Below, piece by piece: positions 43,928 to 51,842 of a stretch of 64,000 nt of DNA. How positions within the stretch are numbered: position 1 is the first letter of the stretch; every line of letters starts with the position of its first letter. A model generated the notes under the pieces. It was given only the letters and a program-made list of their open reading frames with translations. It did no database searches and was not told where the DNA came from. The DNA is from FEN-987 sp964598845 (GTDB lineage: Archaea; Thermoproteota; Bathyarchaeia; 40CM-2-53-6), in assembly GCA_964598845.1 (NCBI GenBank), contig CAZRDM010000003.1, positions 1 to 64,000 on the forward strand, written 5' to 3'. The translations under genes and the position numbers were made by a program.

Positions 43928-44367
43928 CTATTCGGATTCCAACTCTGACTTTTGGCGCTCTCTTGCTTTCTTTGCCTTCACTCTTCCGGCGCCGTACCGT
44001 GCTGGAATCATTTTTGTGGGATCTATTAGGAAACGGCCCGATCGCAAAATATCCATCCCTATGAGGACGGGGTATCGCATCTCCGATCTATCGTTGACGC
44101 TGACCGGCATCCCGAATCTCACACCCGCAACCTCAACCATCGCGCGGACGAGTGGGCGACTGCGGGCATCGCCGACAAGCGATGCCGACTTGACTTTAGT
44201 CACATCGACTGCTGGCCAAGACCAATATTGGCGGCGAGCCGCACGTCCACTGAGCTTCTACTCGCTCCAGTGTCGATCTTTCCCTTAACGCGCGCCTCAC
44301 CATGATGACCGACTACTTTCACATATTCGACGGGACCGATCAGGATTCGTTCCTTGTCCTTCTTCAT
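43928..44367 (-). pseudogene. retropepsin-like aspartic protease of the RimK-associated family, frameshifted
   Basis: From ATG ending at 44367: 'KERILIGPVEYVKVVGHHGE' and 'VKGKIDTGASRSSVDVRLAA' with the DTGA catalytic motif, then a frame ends at TGA. The continuation 'VTKVKSASLVGDARSRPLVR' and 'MRYPVLIGMDILRSGRFLID' is in another frame. A one-base change around 44213-44216 ('NIGLGQ' to 'PAVDVT') rejoins them. This family is normally next to RimK. It starts 70 bp from, and divergent to, the RimK remnant at 44438. Its protease activity would be lost. Confidence 0.65.
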
Positions 44368-44437
44368 CTGAAGCACGACGGCACACTCTTTGCAAACCAT
44401 CGAGATATTAGGCGGATATCCTTCAGTGGCTGACCGC

Positions 44438-45280
44438 ATGAAGATTGGGATGCTCTCAAAGAGCCAAGGATTCTGGGCCACTTCAGAAATCATGAAAGCT
44501 TTGAAGAAGCTACACGCAGAACCCGTCTAGGTCAATACGCCTCAGATCCATCTAGTCCTAGAGGGAGGAAAAGCCGATGCGATCTGCGATAGGAAATCCC
44601 TATCGGAACTTGACGCTGTGATACCCCGGATAGGCCGCAGCTTGACCGAACAACGTTGCTGAATCATCTTGAGTTGATGAGAGTTCCCTGCGCACTCACA
44701 ATGAAGAGACTCCTTACCGCTAGAAACAAGTATCTCGCCTTACAGGCCTTGCATGCCTCAGGCGTCAGAATCCCGGAAAGCGTCCTGATAGCATCGCGGA
44801 ATAGAAATGAAGAACCGACAGAGTATATTCCGCCGCCGCTCGTTTTGAAAATCCTCAGTGGGACCCAAGGCATCGGGGTGATGAGAGTGAAGGACGTAAA
44901 AGAAACCAGATCCATAATCGACACGCTTTCCGAACTTGATCAGATGATCTGCCTACAGGGATATCTGCCAAATCCCGGTGAAGACCTCCGCGTATTTGTT
45001 GTCGGAGGACAGATTGTGGGAGCAATGAAACGTAAGCAACATACACATCGGAGGACGCGGGATCGCGCATAATCCATCTAAAGTGGAAACTGAGACGTCA
45101 ATCAAGGCTGCGGAGGCGGTTGGAGTGGAAATTGCAGGCGTCGACCTGATAATGGTCGAAACAGAACCCTACGTGATCGAAGTGAACGCGTCCGCAGGAT
45201 TTCGCGGGCTATTGGAAGCAATAGGAAAGAATGCCGCGGACTCGATAGCGGAGTACGCCTTAACGAAAGCCAAGCAATAA
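44438..45280 (+). pseudogene. RimK-type ATP-grasp ligase, multiply disrupted
   Basis: Three frames assemble into one RimK-like ATP-grasp protein: 'MKIGMLSKSQGFWATSEIMK' from ATG 44438, TAG at 44528-44530 after 'HAEPV', 'GGKADAICDRKSLSELDAVI' with 'PRIGRSLTEQ', a one-base shift at about 44648, 'LLNHLELMRVPCALTMKRLL', ATP-grasp 'LVLKILSGTQGIGVMRV', 'DLRVFVVGGQIVGAMKR', another shift at about 45030, then 'NIHIGGRGIAHNPS', 'VEIAGVDLIMVETEPYVIEV'. RimK ligases add glutamates to proteins or other molecules. Partner protease also broken. Decay is the simplest reading. Confidence 0.7.
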
Positions 45281-45401
45281 CAACACCTAGCTCGTAGTCA
45301 TCCCGCAACACTCATTGCGTCCATGCACATGCATACAGTATGCCTGTCGGCCGTGACGATAGTCACAAAGATGAAAAGCAAATGACCTGAACCTGGGGTA
45401 A

Positions 45402-45587
45402 CGGAGCCGACAGGACATCACCTTTCTTGCGATTCTTCACAGATCTCGAAATTCCATTACTGTCACCAGATATCCTAACGTCGCCAACACAGCTCCAGCA
45501 GACGTGTACACAAGAGAAATCGCCAAGGTTCATCATGCTAAGGCAAAAGAGGTTCGAAAATGGGCAAGCTCAAAGATCGCGAAGTGA
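45402..45587 (+). pseudogene. HEPN-domain remnant of a HEPN-MNT module
   Basis: The frame 'SRNSITVTRYPNVANTAPAD' then 'VYTREIAKVHHAKAKEVRKW' ends in TGA 45585-45587 and matches the C-terminal helix of HEPN proteins (RYPxxxxxxPxxxYTxexAxxxxxxAxeVxxW). No N-terminal helices, no start codon, and a TAA at 45399 bounds it. It overlaps the nucleotidyltransferase start at 45560 by 28 bp, as in intact HEPN-MNT toxin-antitoxin pairs. Confidence 0.5.
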
Positions 45588-45866
45588 AGCGGTTCGCGGC
45601 AAAACTGAAACGTAGACTGCGAATCTGGAGAATCTTCTTCGGGTCGAGGGCACGCAGTGAATATGTCAAGGGAAGTGACTACGACTTCATGGTTGTCTGG
45701 CCGGATTTCGAGGAAATTTTCTTCACGTCTAGGCCATCCCTCCTCTACCCATTGGAAAAGGCCGGGAAATCCACAGGCTCTATGCTATACGCCTGAAAAC
45801 TTCTCTGAATTGGCGAGAAGAATCAAGGTCGTGAGGGGCGCTCTCAGAAGTGGAATCCAACTCTAG
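45560..45866 (+). pseudogene. MNT nucleotidyltransferase antitoxin, frameshifted
   Basis: From ATG 45560, 'WRIFFGSRARSEYVKGSDYD' gives the GS...DxD nucleotidyltransferase motif. The frame goes wrong near 45765 and ends at 45796. The alternative frame continues 'NPQALCYTPENFSELARRIK' to TAG at about 45866, the typical MNT C-terminus. A one-base indel reconnects it. Together with the HEPN remnant it is a decayed type VII toxin-antitoxin module. Confidence 0.6.
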
Positions 45867-46456
45867 ATCGGAACCGAGTGCCTATGACCCTGAGTTCTGT
45901 TACTATCTTGTCCACTCGCCCATCAAAACGCGTCCTTGGCAGACTTTTGACAATTTGAAATTCAAACCGCAATCCGATCTTGGTGACCCGCGGAGGCAGC
46001 GGACCGACCTTTCGATCATAATAACCTGCACCATAGCATATCCTGTAACCTTGAAGATCCCACACTATGCCAAGAACTAGAACGACATCGGCCTGTCTTA
46101 GCCAAACGATCCTGCAAAAATTGTACGTTAGCTTCTAGGACTCCGAACGTACCCCCCTCCAGCTCTTCGTCGGGAACCTTCAACTGTAAGAAGACGCGAC
46201 TTGGACTGAGCTTATCCGTAATTGGGACTATGACGTGTATCCCCCGCGCAACCAATCCTCCAACAATTTCACTTGTTCTTGCTTCACTTCTAAATTGTCA
46301 AGGTAGGCGGATACAGTTCGAGCCTCATCGATCCCGGGGAGTCTAAGCACTTTATCTGCTGCTTGGGGGCTAAGATGATCGACAGCTCGACAGCAGGTCT
46401 ACTATCCCTGATTGCCAACAGTTTGGAGCTGAGGAGTCTCTCTCATGGACATTCAC
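45844..46456 (-). pseudogene. 5-formyltetrahydrofolate cyclo-ligase, multiply frameshifted
   Basis: Starting with a GTG overlapping the folD TGA, pieces in successive frames match 5-FTHF cyclo-ligase: 'SSKLLAIRDSRPAVELS', 'VLRLPGIDEARTVSAYLDNL', 'GGLVARGIHVIVPITDKLSP', 'RVFLQLKVPDEELEGGTFGV', 'GYRICYGAGYYDRKVGPLPP' and 'IGLRFEFQIVKSLPRTRFDG', with shifts at about 46400, 46270 and 46100. Intact, it would convert 5-formyl-THF to methenyl-THF, the substrate of FolD. At least three separate lesions in a gene of 200 codons point to loss. Confidence 0.65.
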
Positions 46457-47373
46457 TGGGGGCCCAACTCTTCAGGGTTGAACTCCAGCTCCACGCGACG
46501 CTGAAGACAGGCCGCCAACAGAGTGTTGTACAGTAGCATAGCGATAGTCATGGGGCCCACACCGCCTGGAACAGGACTCACGTAAGAGGCTACTTGAAGA
46601 ACGGAATTGAAGTCCACATCACCCATCAGTCTCCCATCTACGCTACTGATCCCCACATCAACAACCGCTGCTCCTGGTTTAACAAAGTCCGCACCGACGG
46701 TGAACTGTGATCGGCGACCAATGCCTGTGATCAGAATGTCGCCCTGCCTGCACATTTCTCTGAGCCCCCGAGTCTTTGAATGGCAGACTGTCACGGTCGC
46801 GTCGTGATTGAGGAGAAGCTGGCACAAAGGTCTGCCTACGAGTCTGCTTCGATTGACTACGACAGCATGTTGACCGACAGCTTTCACGCCATAATAGTTC
46901 AGAAGAACCACAACGCCCTTGGGAGTACAGGGGACAAGTCTGGGCTCCTTTTGGAACAATTGACCCAGATTGTCTGGGTTCAACCCATCCACATCTTTCT
47001 GGGCGGAGATAGTGGAAACGGCATGTGCTTCATCCAATCCTGTAGGCAGAGGCAGTTGAAGCAGAATACCAGTAACGGTCTGATCTTCATTCAATTGCTT
47101 AATCGTTTCTTCCAGCTCACACTGTGGAGTCTCGGCCTTCAGTTCCATGTTCCTTGATTTGATGCCTACATCCATGCATGCTGCGTGTTTGTTCTTGAGA
47201 TATGTTCGCGATGCGGGATTGTCGCCGACTAACATAGTCACAAGATTGGGCTCGACGTTCTTCTGCTTTAGAGCTCTCACTTGCTCCTTGATCCTGAATC
47301 GTATGGCCTGCGCTGCCACCCGCCCGTCCATCACCACGCCTGGCAAATCTGTTATCCCGTGCCATTCTGCCAT
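46453..47373 (-). CDS. folD: methylenetetrahydrofolate dehydrogenase/cyclohydrolase
   Basis: 306 residues: 'LVTMLVGDNPASRTYLKNKH' with the catalytic lysine, 'GILLQLPLPTGLDEAHAVST', 'KDVDGLNPDNLGQLF', 'VVNRSRLVGRPLCQLLLNHD' as the NADP site, and 'PVPGGVGPMTIAMLLYNTLL'. It interconverts methylene-, methenyl- and formyl-THF. About 17 extra N-terminal residues precede the fold, so a later start is possible. It is divergent from the FTCD gene (107 bp) and overlaps the broken cyclo-ligase, giving a folate one-carbon cluster. Confidence 0.92.
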   Translation of the reverse strand: MAEWHGITDLPGVVMDGRVAAQAIRFRIKEQVRALKQKNVEPNLVTMLVGDNPASRTYLKNKHAACMDVGIKSRNMELKAETPQCELEETIKQLNEDQTVTGILLQLPLPTGLDEAHAVSTISAQKDVDGLNPDNLGQLFQKEPRLVPCTPKGVVVLLNYYGVKAVGQHAVVVNRSRLVGRPLCQLLLNHDATVTVCHSKTRGLREMCRQGDILITGIGRRSQFTVGADFVKPGAAVVDVGISSVDGRLMGDVDFNSVLQVASYVSPVPGGVGPMTIAMLLYNTLLAACLQRRVELEFNPEELGPQ

Positions 47374-47480
47374 TAGAGAGAATATGCCTTTAAGAGCGAT
47401 GGAGGCTCGCGCCTCACATGTCGATTTGATTCAACCGAAACGAAATTAGCCTCGACGCATATCATCGGAAGCGAACAATT

Positions 47481-49013
47481 TTGAAGCTTGTTGAATGCGT
47501 GCCGAATTTCAGCGAAGGAAGAAGAAAGGAAGTCATTGACACTATTGTCGCTGAAGCTCGTTCAAGAAGCGTGAAGATCTTAGATATTGAGTCCGACCCC
47601 GATCATAATCGTTCGGTGCTGACCTTCGTGGGATCTCCTGAGGCCGTTAGAGACGCCGCGCTTGCTGTAGGTGTGAGAGCGATTGAACTTATCGACCTTA
47701 ACAAGCATCGCGGAGCGCATCCGAGGATGGGAGCTGTTGATGTCGTTCCCTTCATTCCGATATCTGACATTACTATGGACGAATGTGTACAGCTCGCAAG
47801 GGATTTCGCTGAAGAATTTGCCTCTAAGTTCAATGTACCGGTCTTTCTCTATGAGCAAGCTGCCACACGCCCCGATCGGACAAATCTTGCCGACGTTAGG
47901 AAAGGCGAATTCGAAGGACTGAGAGACCAGATTGGAAAGGATCCGAACAAGACACCTGATTTCGGACCAAACGCGATCCATCCGACGGCGGGAGCCACGG
48001 CCGTAGGGGCAAGACAGATTCTCATAGCGTATAACGTCAATCTTGGCACGTCTGACCTCAACATAGCGAAGCAGATAGCCAAACAGGTACGCGGAAAGGA
48101 TGGTGGACTATCCGCAGTCAAGGCTCTTGGATTTGAGTTGAAGGACCGTGGGATGGTTCAAGTTTCCATGAATATGGTCGACTACAAGGCCAGCCAACTT
48201 TTCAAGGTCTTCGAGCTCGTGAAGACCTTCGCAAAACGTTTCGGTGCGCCGGTCCTCGGAAGCGAGATCGTCGGACTCGTTCCAATGGAGGCACTAACCG
48301 ACGTAGCACAATTCTATCTGCAACTTCAAGGATTCAGCAATGACCAGATCCTCGAGCGAAAACTTGCCGAAATACAACGTGATAGCCTGATCACTGGCGA
48401 CCTTGCTAGGTTCGTTCAGGAGGTAGCATCAGGGAAACCAGTTCCTGGGGGAGGAAGTGTATCTGCCTACGTGGGCTCTCTTGCCGCAGGGCTGGTCAGT
48501 ATGGTTTCCCGCCTGACGTTGACCAAACCTCAGTACGAGACAAATTGGCCAGAGATCCAAGAAATACTCGATGAGAGTACACGACTCCGAGATCGCCTCT
48601 TGGTTTTGGTGGATGAAGATTCGAAGAGTTTTGCAGGCCTCATGGAAGCATACCGCATGCCCAAGGAAAACCATGAGCAAAAGCGTATCAGAAATGTCGA
48701 AATCCAAACCCGACTCAAACGAGCCGCAGACGTGCCTTCAGACTCGGCGGAAAAAGCAGCCGCGGTATTATCCTTGGCCAAATCACTTGCGAAGTACCCC
48801 TATGAGAATGCTCTTTCCGATCTGCAGACAGCGATCTTCCTTTCACACGCCAGCACACTAGGCGCGCTCTCTAACGTTGAAATCAATTTGAATGCAATAA
48901 AGGACACAGATTATCAGAATCAAACCAGGCTAAGGGTCGACGCACTCCGGAGACAAATTGAGCAAGATAAGGCCGAGGCGCTGAATCTACTTTCGAGGGT
49001 AGGAGTGCCGTAG
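47481..49013 (+). CDS. fused glutamate formimidoyltransferase-formimino-THF cyclodeaminase
   Basis: 510 residues from TTG. Residues 1-300: 'VECVPNFSEGRRKEVIDTIV', 'HRGAHPRMGAVDVVPFIP' with the catalytic His, 'FGPNAIHPTAGATAVGARQI' - the formimidoyltransferase. Residues 320-510: 'ARFVQEVASGKPVPGGGSVS' and 'AYVGSLAAGLVSMVSRLTLT' - the cyclodeaminase. The enzyme moves the formimino group of formiminoglutamate to THF and releases ammonia, giving methenyl-THF for FolD encoded divergently. The other histidine-degradation genes are not in the window. Confidence 0.92.
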   Translation: MKLVECVPNFSEGRRKEVIDTIVAEARSRSVKILDIESDPDHNRSVLTFVGSPEAVRDAALAVGVRAIELIDLNKHRGAHPRMGAVDVVPFIPISDITMDECVQLARDFAEEFASKFNVPVFLYEQAATRPDRTNLADVRKGEFEGLRDQIGKDPNKTPDFGPNAIHPTAGATAVGARQILIAYNVNLGTSDLNIAKQIAKQVRGKDGGLSAVKALGFELKDRGMVQVSMNMVDYKASQLFKVFELVKTFAKRFGAPVLGSEIVGLVPMEALTDVAQFYLQLQGFSNDQILERKLAEIQRDSLITGDLARFVQEVASGKPVPGGGSVSAYVGSLAAGLVSMVSRLTLTKPQYETNWPEIQEILDESTRLRDRLLVLVDEDSKSFAGLMEAYRMPKENHEQKRIRNVEIQTRLKRAADVPSDSAEKAAAVLSLAKSLAKYPYENALSDLQTAIFLSHASTLGALSNVEINLNAIKDTDYQNQTRLRVDALRRQIEQDKAEALNLLSRVGVP

Positions 49014-49022
49014 CTCAACAGG

Positions 49023-49604
49023 CTATGCAGTCTGTCTCTTACCGGCGGTCTTCTCGTACATTCTCCGGAGCGTCCATCGTATCGCATTCTTGAGTTCTAG
49101 GAGACGTCTATCATCCCCATAGTTCCGAATGTGAATCGCCTTAAGATGACCCTCCTGCTGCTCAAGGTCATAGTCAAGTATGTTATCTGGCAAGATCACC
49201 CCCTTTGATGCTCCTTCCCTATCCTTCACCTGCATCTGTTCGAGCACTTTGCCCACGAGGAAAGCTCGCAATGGAGCGGATTCGGAATCGAGTATGACAT
49301 CCGGCTCCGGGATGACATGAAGCGTCCCTTGCTCGATCAGAATTGAGGCTATTCTCACCCCATCTGTCGTCAGGATAGGAATATTGTCTGAAGCAACTCG
49401 CGCTGCAAGCTTGGGACGAGGAAGAGTTACGACTGGGGCCGCAATCTCAACCTGTTTGAAGCTTCTCTCGGCAAGGAGTGAATCTATGACCTCCAAGAAT
49501 GAGCGGAGAGAGTTGACTTCTTCCTCTTGCTGCCTGATCCTTCGCTCTAGAAAGGACTTCATATCGGCAAGCTTCTTGGTCAACTGTTGGTCGGATGTTG
49601 CCAA
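49023..49604 (-). CDS. coiled-coil hypothetical protein
   Basis: 193 residues. Residues 3-50 form a coiled coil ('KLADMKSFLERRIRQQEEEV', 'NSLRSFLEVIDSLLAERSF'). After a linker the remaining 110 residues are a globular domain with 'DGVRIASILIEQGTLHVIPE' and 'LVGKVLEQMQVKDREGASKG'. No family recognised. Start at 49604. An archaea-specific conserved protein is likely. 9 bp from the convergent FTCD stop. Confidence 0.55.
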   Translation of the reverse strand: MATSDQQLTKKLADMKSFLERRIRQQEEEVNSLRSFLEVIDSLLAERSFKQVEIAAPVVTLPRPKLAARVASDNIPILTTDGVRIASILIEQGTLHVIPEPDVILDSESAPLRAFLVGKVLEQMQVKDREGASKGVILPDNILDYDLEQQEGHLKAIHIRNYGDDRRLLELKNAIRWTLRRMYEKTAGKRQTA

Positions 49605-49676
49605 AACTCCAGCCCAATATGCAGGACATTGCTTCGTAATTAAATAGTTGATTGGAAGGTTCTATGGTGTGAGACT

Positions 49677-50066
49677 TTGGAGTTCTCGTACTCTGGTATC
49701 CGCGTGCGGAATCTACAACGGTCACTACGGTTCTACACCCGAGTTATGGGCATGAAACAGATCCTCACGGGAAAAATGAAGCATGGCGGAATCTTTGTGC
49801 ATCTCCGAAGTCCCCACTCGACACAGAGGCTAGAATTGAATTACTACCCTCCTCGAAGTAGCTTCCATGAGAAGTATCGCATTGGCAGTGAACTAGATCA
49901 TTTGGGGTTCTGGACGACGGACGTTGACCGACTCTACCGAACTCTCTTGGCAAAGGGAGCTAGGAAAGCCATAGAACCTTTCTCAGAGGGAAAGTACAGA
50001 CTGGCTTTTGTCAAAGATCCGGATGGAATTTGGATTGAGCTCATTGGAGTAGGTAGGCGCAGGTGA
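49677..50066 (+). CDS. VOC/glyoxalase family protein
   Basis: 129 residues from a TTG: 'FSYSGIRVRNLQRSLRFYTR', 'GMKQILTGKMKHGGIFVHLR', 'GSELDHLGFWTTDVDRLYRT' and 'YRLAFVKDPDGIWIELIGVG'. It has the fold and closing DPDGxWIEL motif of VOC proteins. Substrate unknown. Divergent from the coiled-coil gene. Confidence 0.85.
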   Translation: MEFSYSGIRVRNLQRSLRFYTRVMGMKQILTGKMKHGGIFVHLRSPHSTQRLELNYYPPRSSFHEKYRIGSELDHLGFWTTDVDRLYRTLLAKGARKAIEPFSEGKYRLAFVKDPDGIWIELIGVGRRR

Positions 50067-50090
50067 AGCGTCAGCAAGAGTGACGCTACT

Positions 50091-51842
50091 TCATTTACTA
50101 GCTTCCCAGCCTGTAAGCGCCTTGGCTAGAGTCATCTCGTTATCGGGGGCCTGAATGAAAGCCGGAACGTTCTTTCTTCGAGTAGCCTTGTAGGAGACGA
50201 AGAGCCATTGACCGGTTTCAAGATCCAATGTCTTGTCAAGTAGGTCATAGCTTATCGCAAACGCATCTGCAATCGTGATCCGGTCATAGATGCGCGGAAG
50301 CACATTGATGAAGTAACTGTGAACCTGCTGTAGGGCATTCACATTTAGGTGCGCGACTCGCTGTGTGCCCAACCAGCAGTGTGCTCTGTACTTTCGTCCT
50401 TGGCGGAGAAGCTCCTCCACCGCTATGTTTGAGATATCAGTGTGGTCCTCGCTCTTAGTTCTGTCTGGAATATACTCTTGGGCCTCATCTAGGACAATCA
50501 GGGTCTTCTCTTTCGCCTTTCCAGCAGTCTTCTTCAAATGGAGTAGCCTCCTAATGAACTGCGACACTACTAGGCGCGCGTCGTTTGGTTCCGGAACGTA
50601 CACTACATCTACCCTTCCTCCAGCCTCTTCAAGGACTGTCTTGGCCAAGTCGGAGGCAGTAATCAGTTTCTCGACATCAGATTCATGCTCAGCCTCCAAG
50701 TAGCCGCTGATAGCAATCATGTCGCCCCTCAAACCTGACCGCTCGGGTGCATTTGCGGCGGCCTCCTCCACGAGCGACTTGATTTCCTCACGGACTTTAC
50801 CCTTCAGAGCAGTAATGGCTGTGTCAGCCCTCACCTTTTCCCGCGCAAGAATGGATCTGAGCTTCTCCAACGTGATAGCGGCTTGCACTGCACCGGCTCT
50901 GTCTCTAACGCCTTCAAGCGTGCGAATGACGAACCCGATTGTCAGAGATGTTGATTCGCCAGTGTCGATATGTCGTAGCCTTCTCTCATTTATGACCCTG
51001 CCGATGATTCTTTCGATTCGCTGAGACCTGCCAATCTTCTCTTCAAGAGTCTCAGGCATTACTTGCGAGTCAAGAAACTGTTCGATGCTTTCGAAGCGTT
51101 CCGTTGAATAGACCATACCGGTTTTCTCGAACAGGTCGGCGAGATGTATGAAATACTCGCCTGCTATGTCGAAAATCACAACGCGCAGGTCCGGTTGATC
51201 ATCTAGGGCTTGACGGATGAGATTCGATGTAAAGTTCGACTTCCCTGAACCAGTAAAACCGAGGCATGCGGAATGATATCGCACGAGATTCTCCAAGCTT
51301 ACTTTGAGTGGAAGATCAAAGCCTAGCAATCCTCCTATTGAAACTCCATCCTTCATTGAAAGGAGTTCTTCTATCGCCTCGCGAGAGAGGACGTGTGCCC
51401 TTGCGCCGACCAAGCCTCCGAGGCGCGTCTTCTTGAAATCAACACTGCCCCTGGTTATATCCAGTCTATGCTGAGTAGGGATAGCAATAATGTCAATCCA
51501 ACTCTCATCGCTTCTTCCCCAACTCTCATCGATGGTTTGCAGCATCTCACGTCTAATGATGGTTGGCGTTGCCGTAGTCATACCGAGCTCTTGGAAATGA
51601 GTTGGCTTCGGGGCGACCGCCTCGTAGATGAGATAGGTCAATCCGTCCGATGTCTGCCGTTCTACGGCGAGGAAGACTGGGTTTGACAGCATATCTAATA
51701 GGGCTAGCTTGAATCTGGCATCAATCACTGCAATAGAACTGGTAACTGAAATCTCTTCGCCGCGAGCTCGCGCCGAACGGGTGATCAGAGTCTGTTGCCG
51801 GAGGCGTGCGTCCCACCCTTCAGGGTCGCTAAATACATTCAT
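50091..51842 (-). CDS. herA: HerA-family ATPase/helicase
   Basis: 583 residues. The N-terminal HAS-barrel-like region runs to about 190. The RecA-like core has Walker A 'ACLGFTGSGKSNFTSNLIRQ', 'LRVVIFDIAGEYFIHL', Walker B 'KTLIVLDEAQEYIPDRTK', and sensor 'AHCWLGTQRVAHLN'. The N-terminal segment at 1-60 has a 'TRSARARGEEISVTSSIAV' start. HerA hexamers pump DNA through the NurA nuclease during end resection. Overlaps the NurA-like gene by 4 bp (51839-51842), so the partners are translationally coupled. Confidence 0.85.
   Translation of the reverse strand: MNVFSDPEGWDARLRQQTLITRSARARGEEISVTSSIAVIDARFKLALLDMLSNPVFLAVERQTSDGLTYLIYEAVAPKPTHFQELGMTTATPTIIRREMLQTIDESWGRSDESWIDIIAIPTQHRLDITRGSVDFKKTRLGGLVGARAHVLSREAIEELLSMKDGVSIGGLLGFDLPLKVSLENLVRYHSACLGFTGSGKSNFTSNLIRQALDDQPDLRVVIFDIAGEYFIHLADLFEKTGMVYSTERFESIEQFLDSQVMPETLEEKIGRSQRIERIIGRVINERRLRHIDTGESTSLTIGFVIRTLEGVRDRAGAVQAAITLEKLRSILAREKVRADTAITALKGKVREEIKSLVEEAAANAPERSGLRGDMIAISGYLEAEHESDVEKLITASDLAKTVLEEAGGRVDVVYVPEPNDARLVVSQFIRRLLHLKKTAGKAKEKTLIVLDEAQEYIPDRTKSEDHTDISNIAVEELLRQGRKYRAHCWLGTQRVAHLNVNALQQVHSYFINVLPRIYDRITIADAFAISYDLLDKTLDLETGQWLFVSYKATRRKNVPAFIQAPDNEMTLAKALTGWEASK

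Noticed and set aside
3929..44530. Pyrrolysine decoding as explanation of the in-frame TAGs
   Set aside because: Many intact genes in the window end in TAG and no pyl gene was seen. Two of the affected genes carry additional frameshifts.
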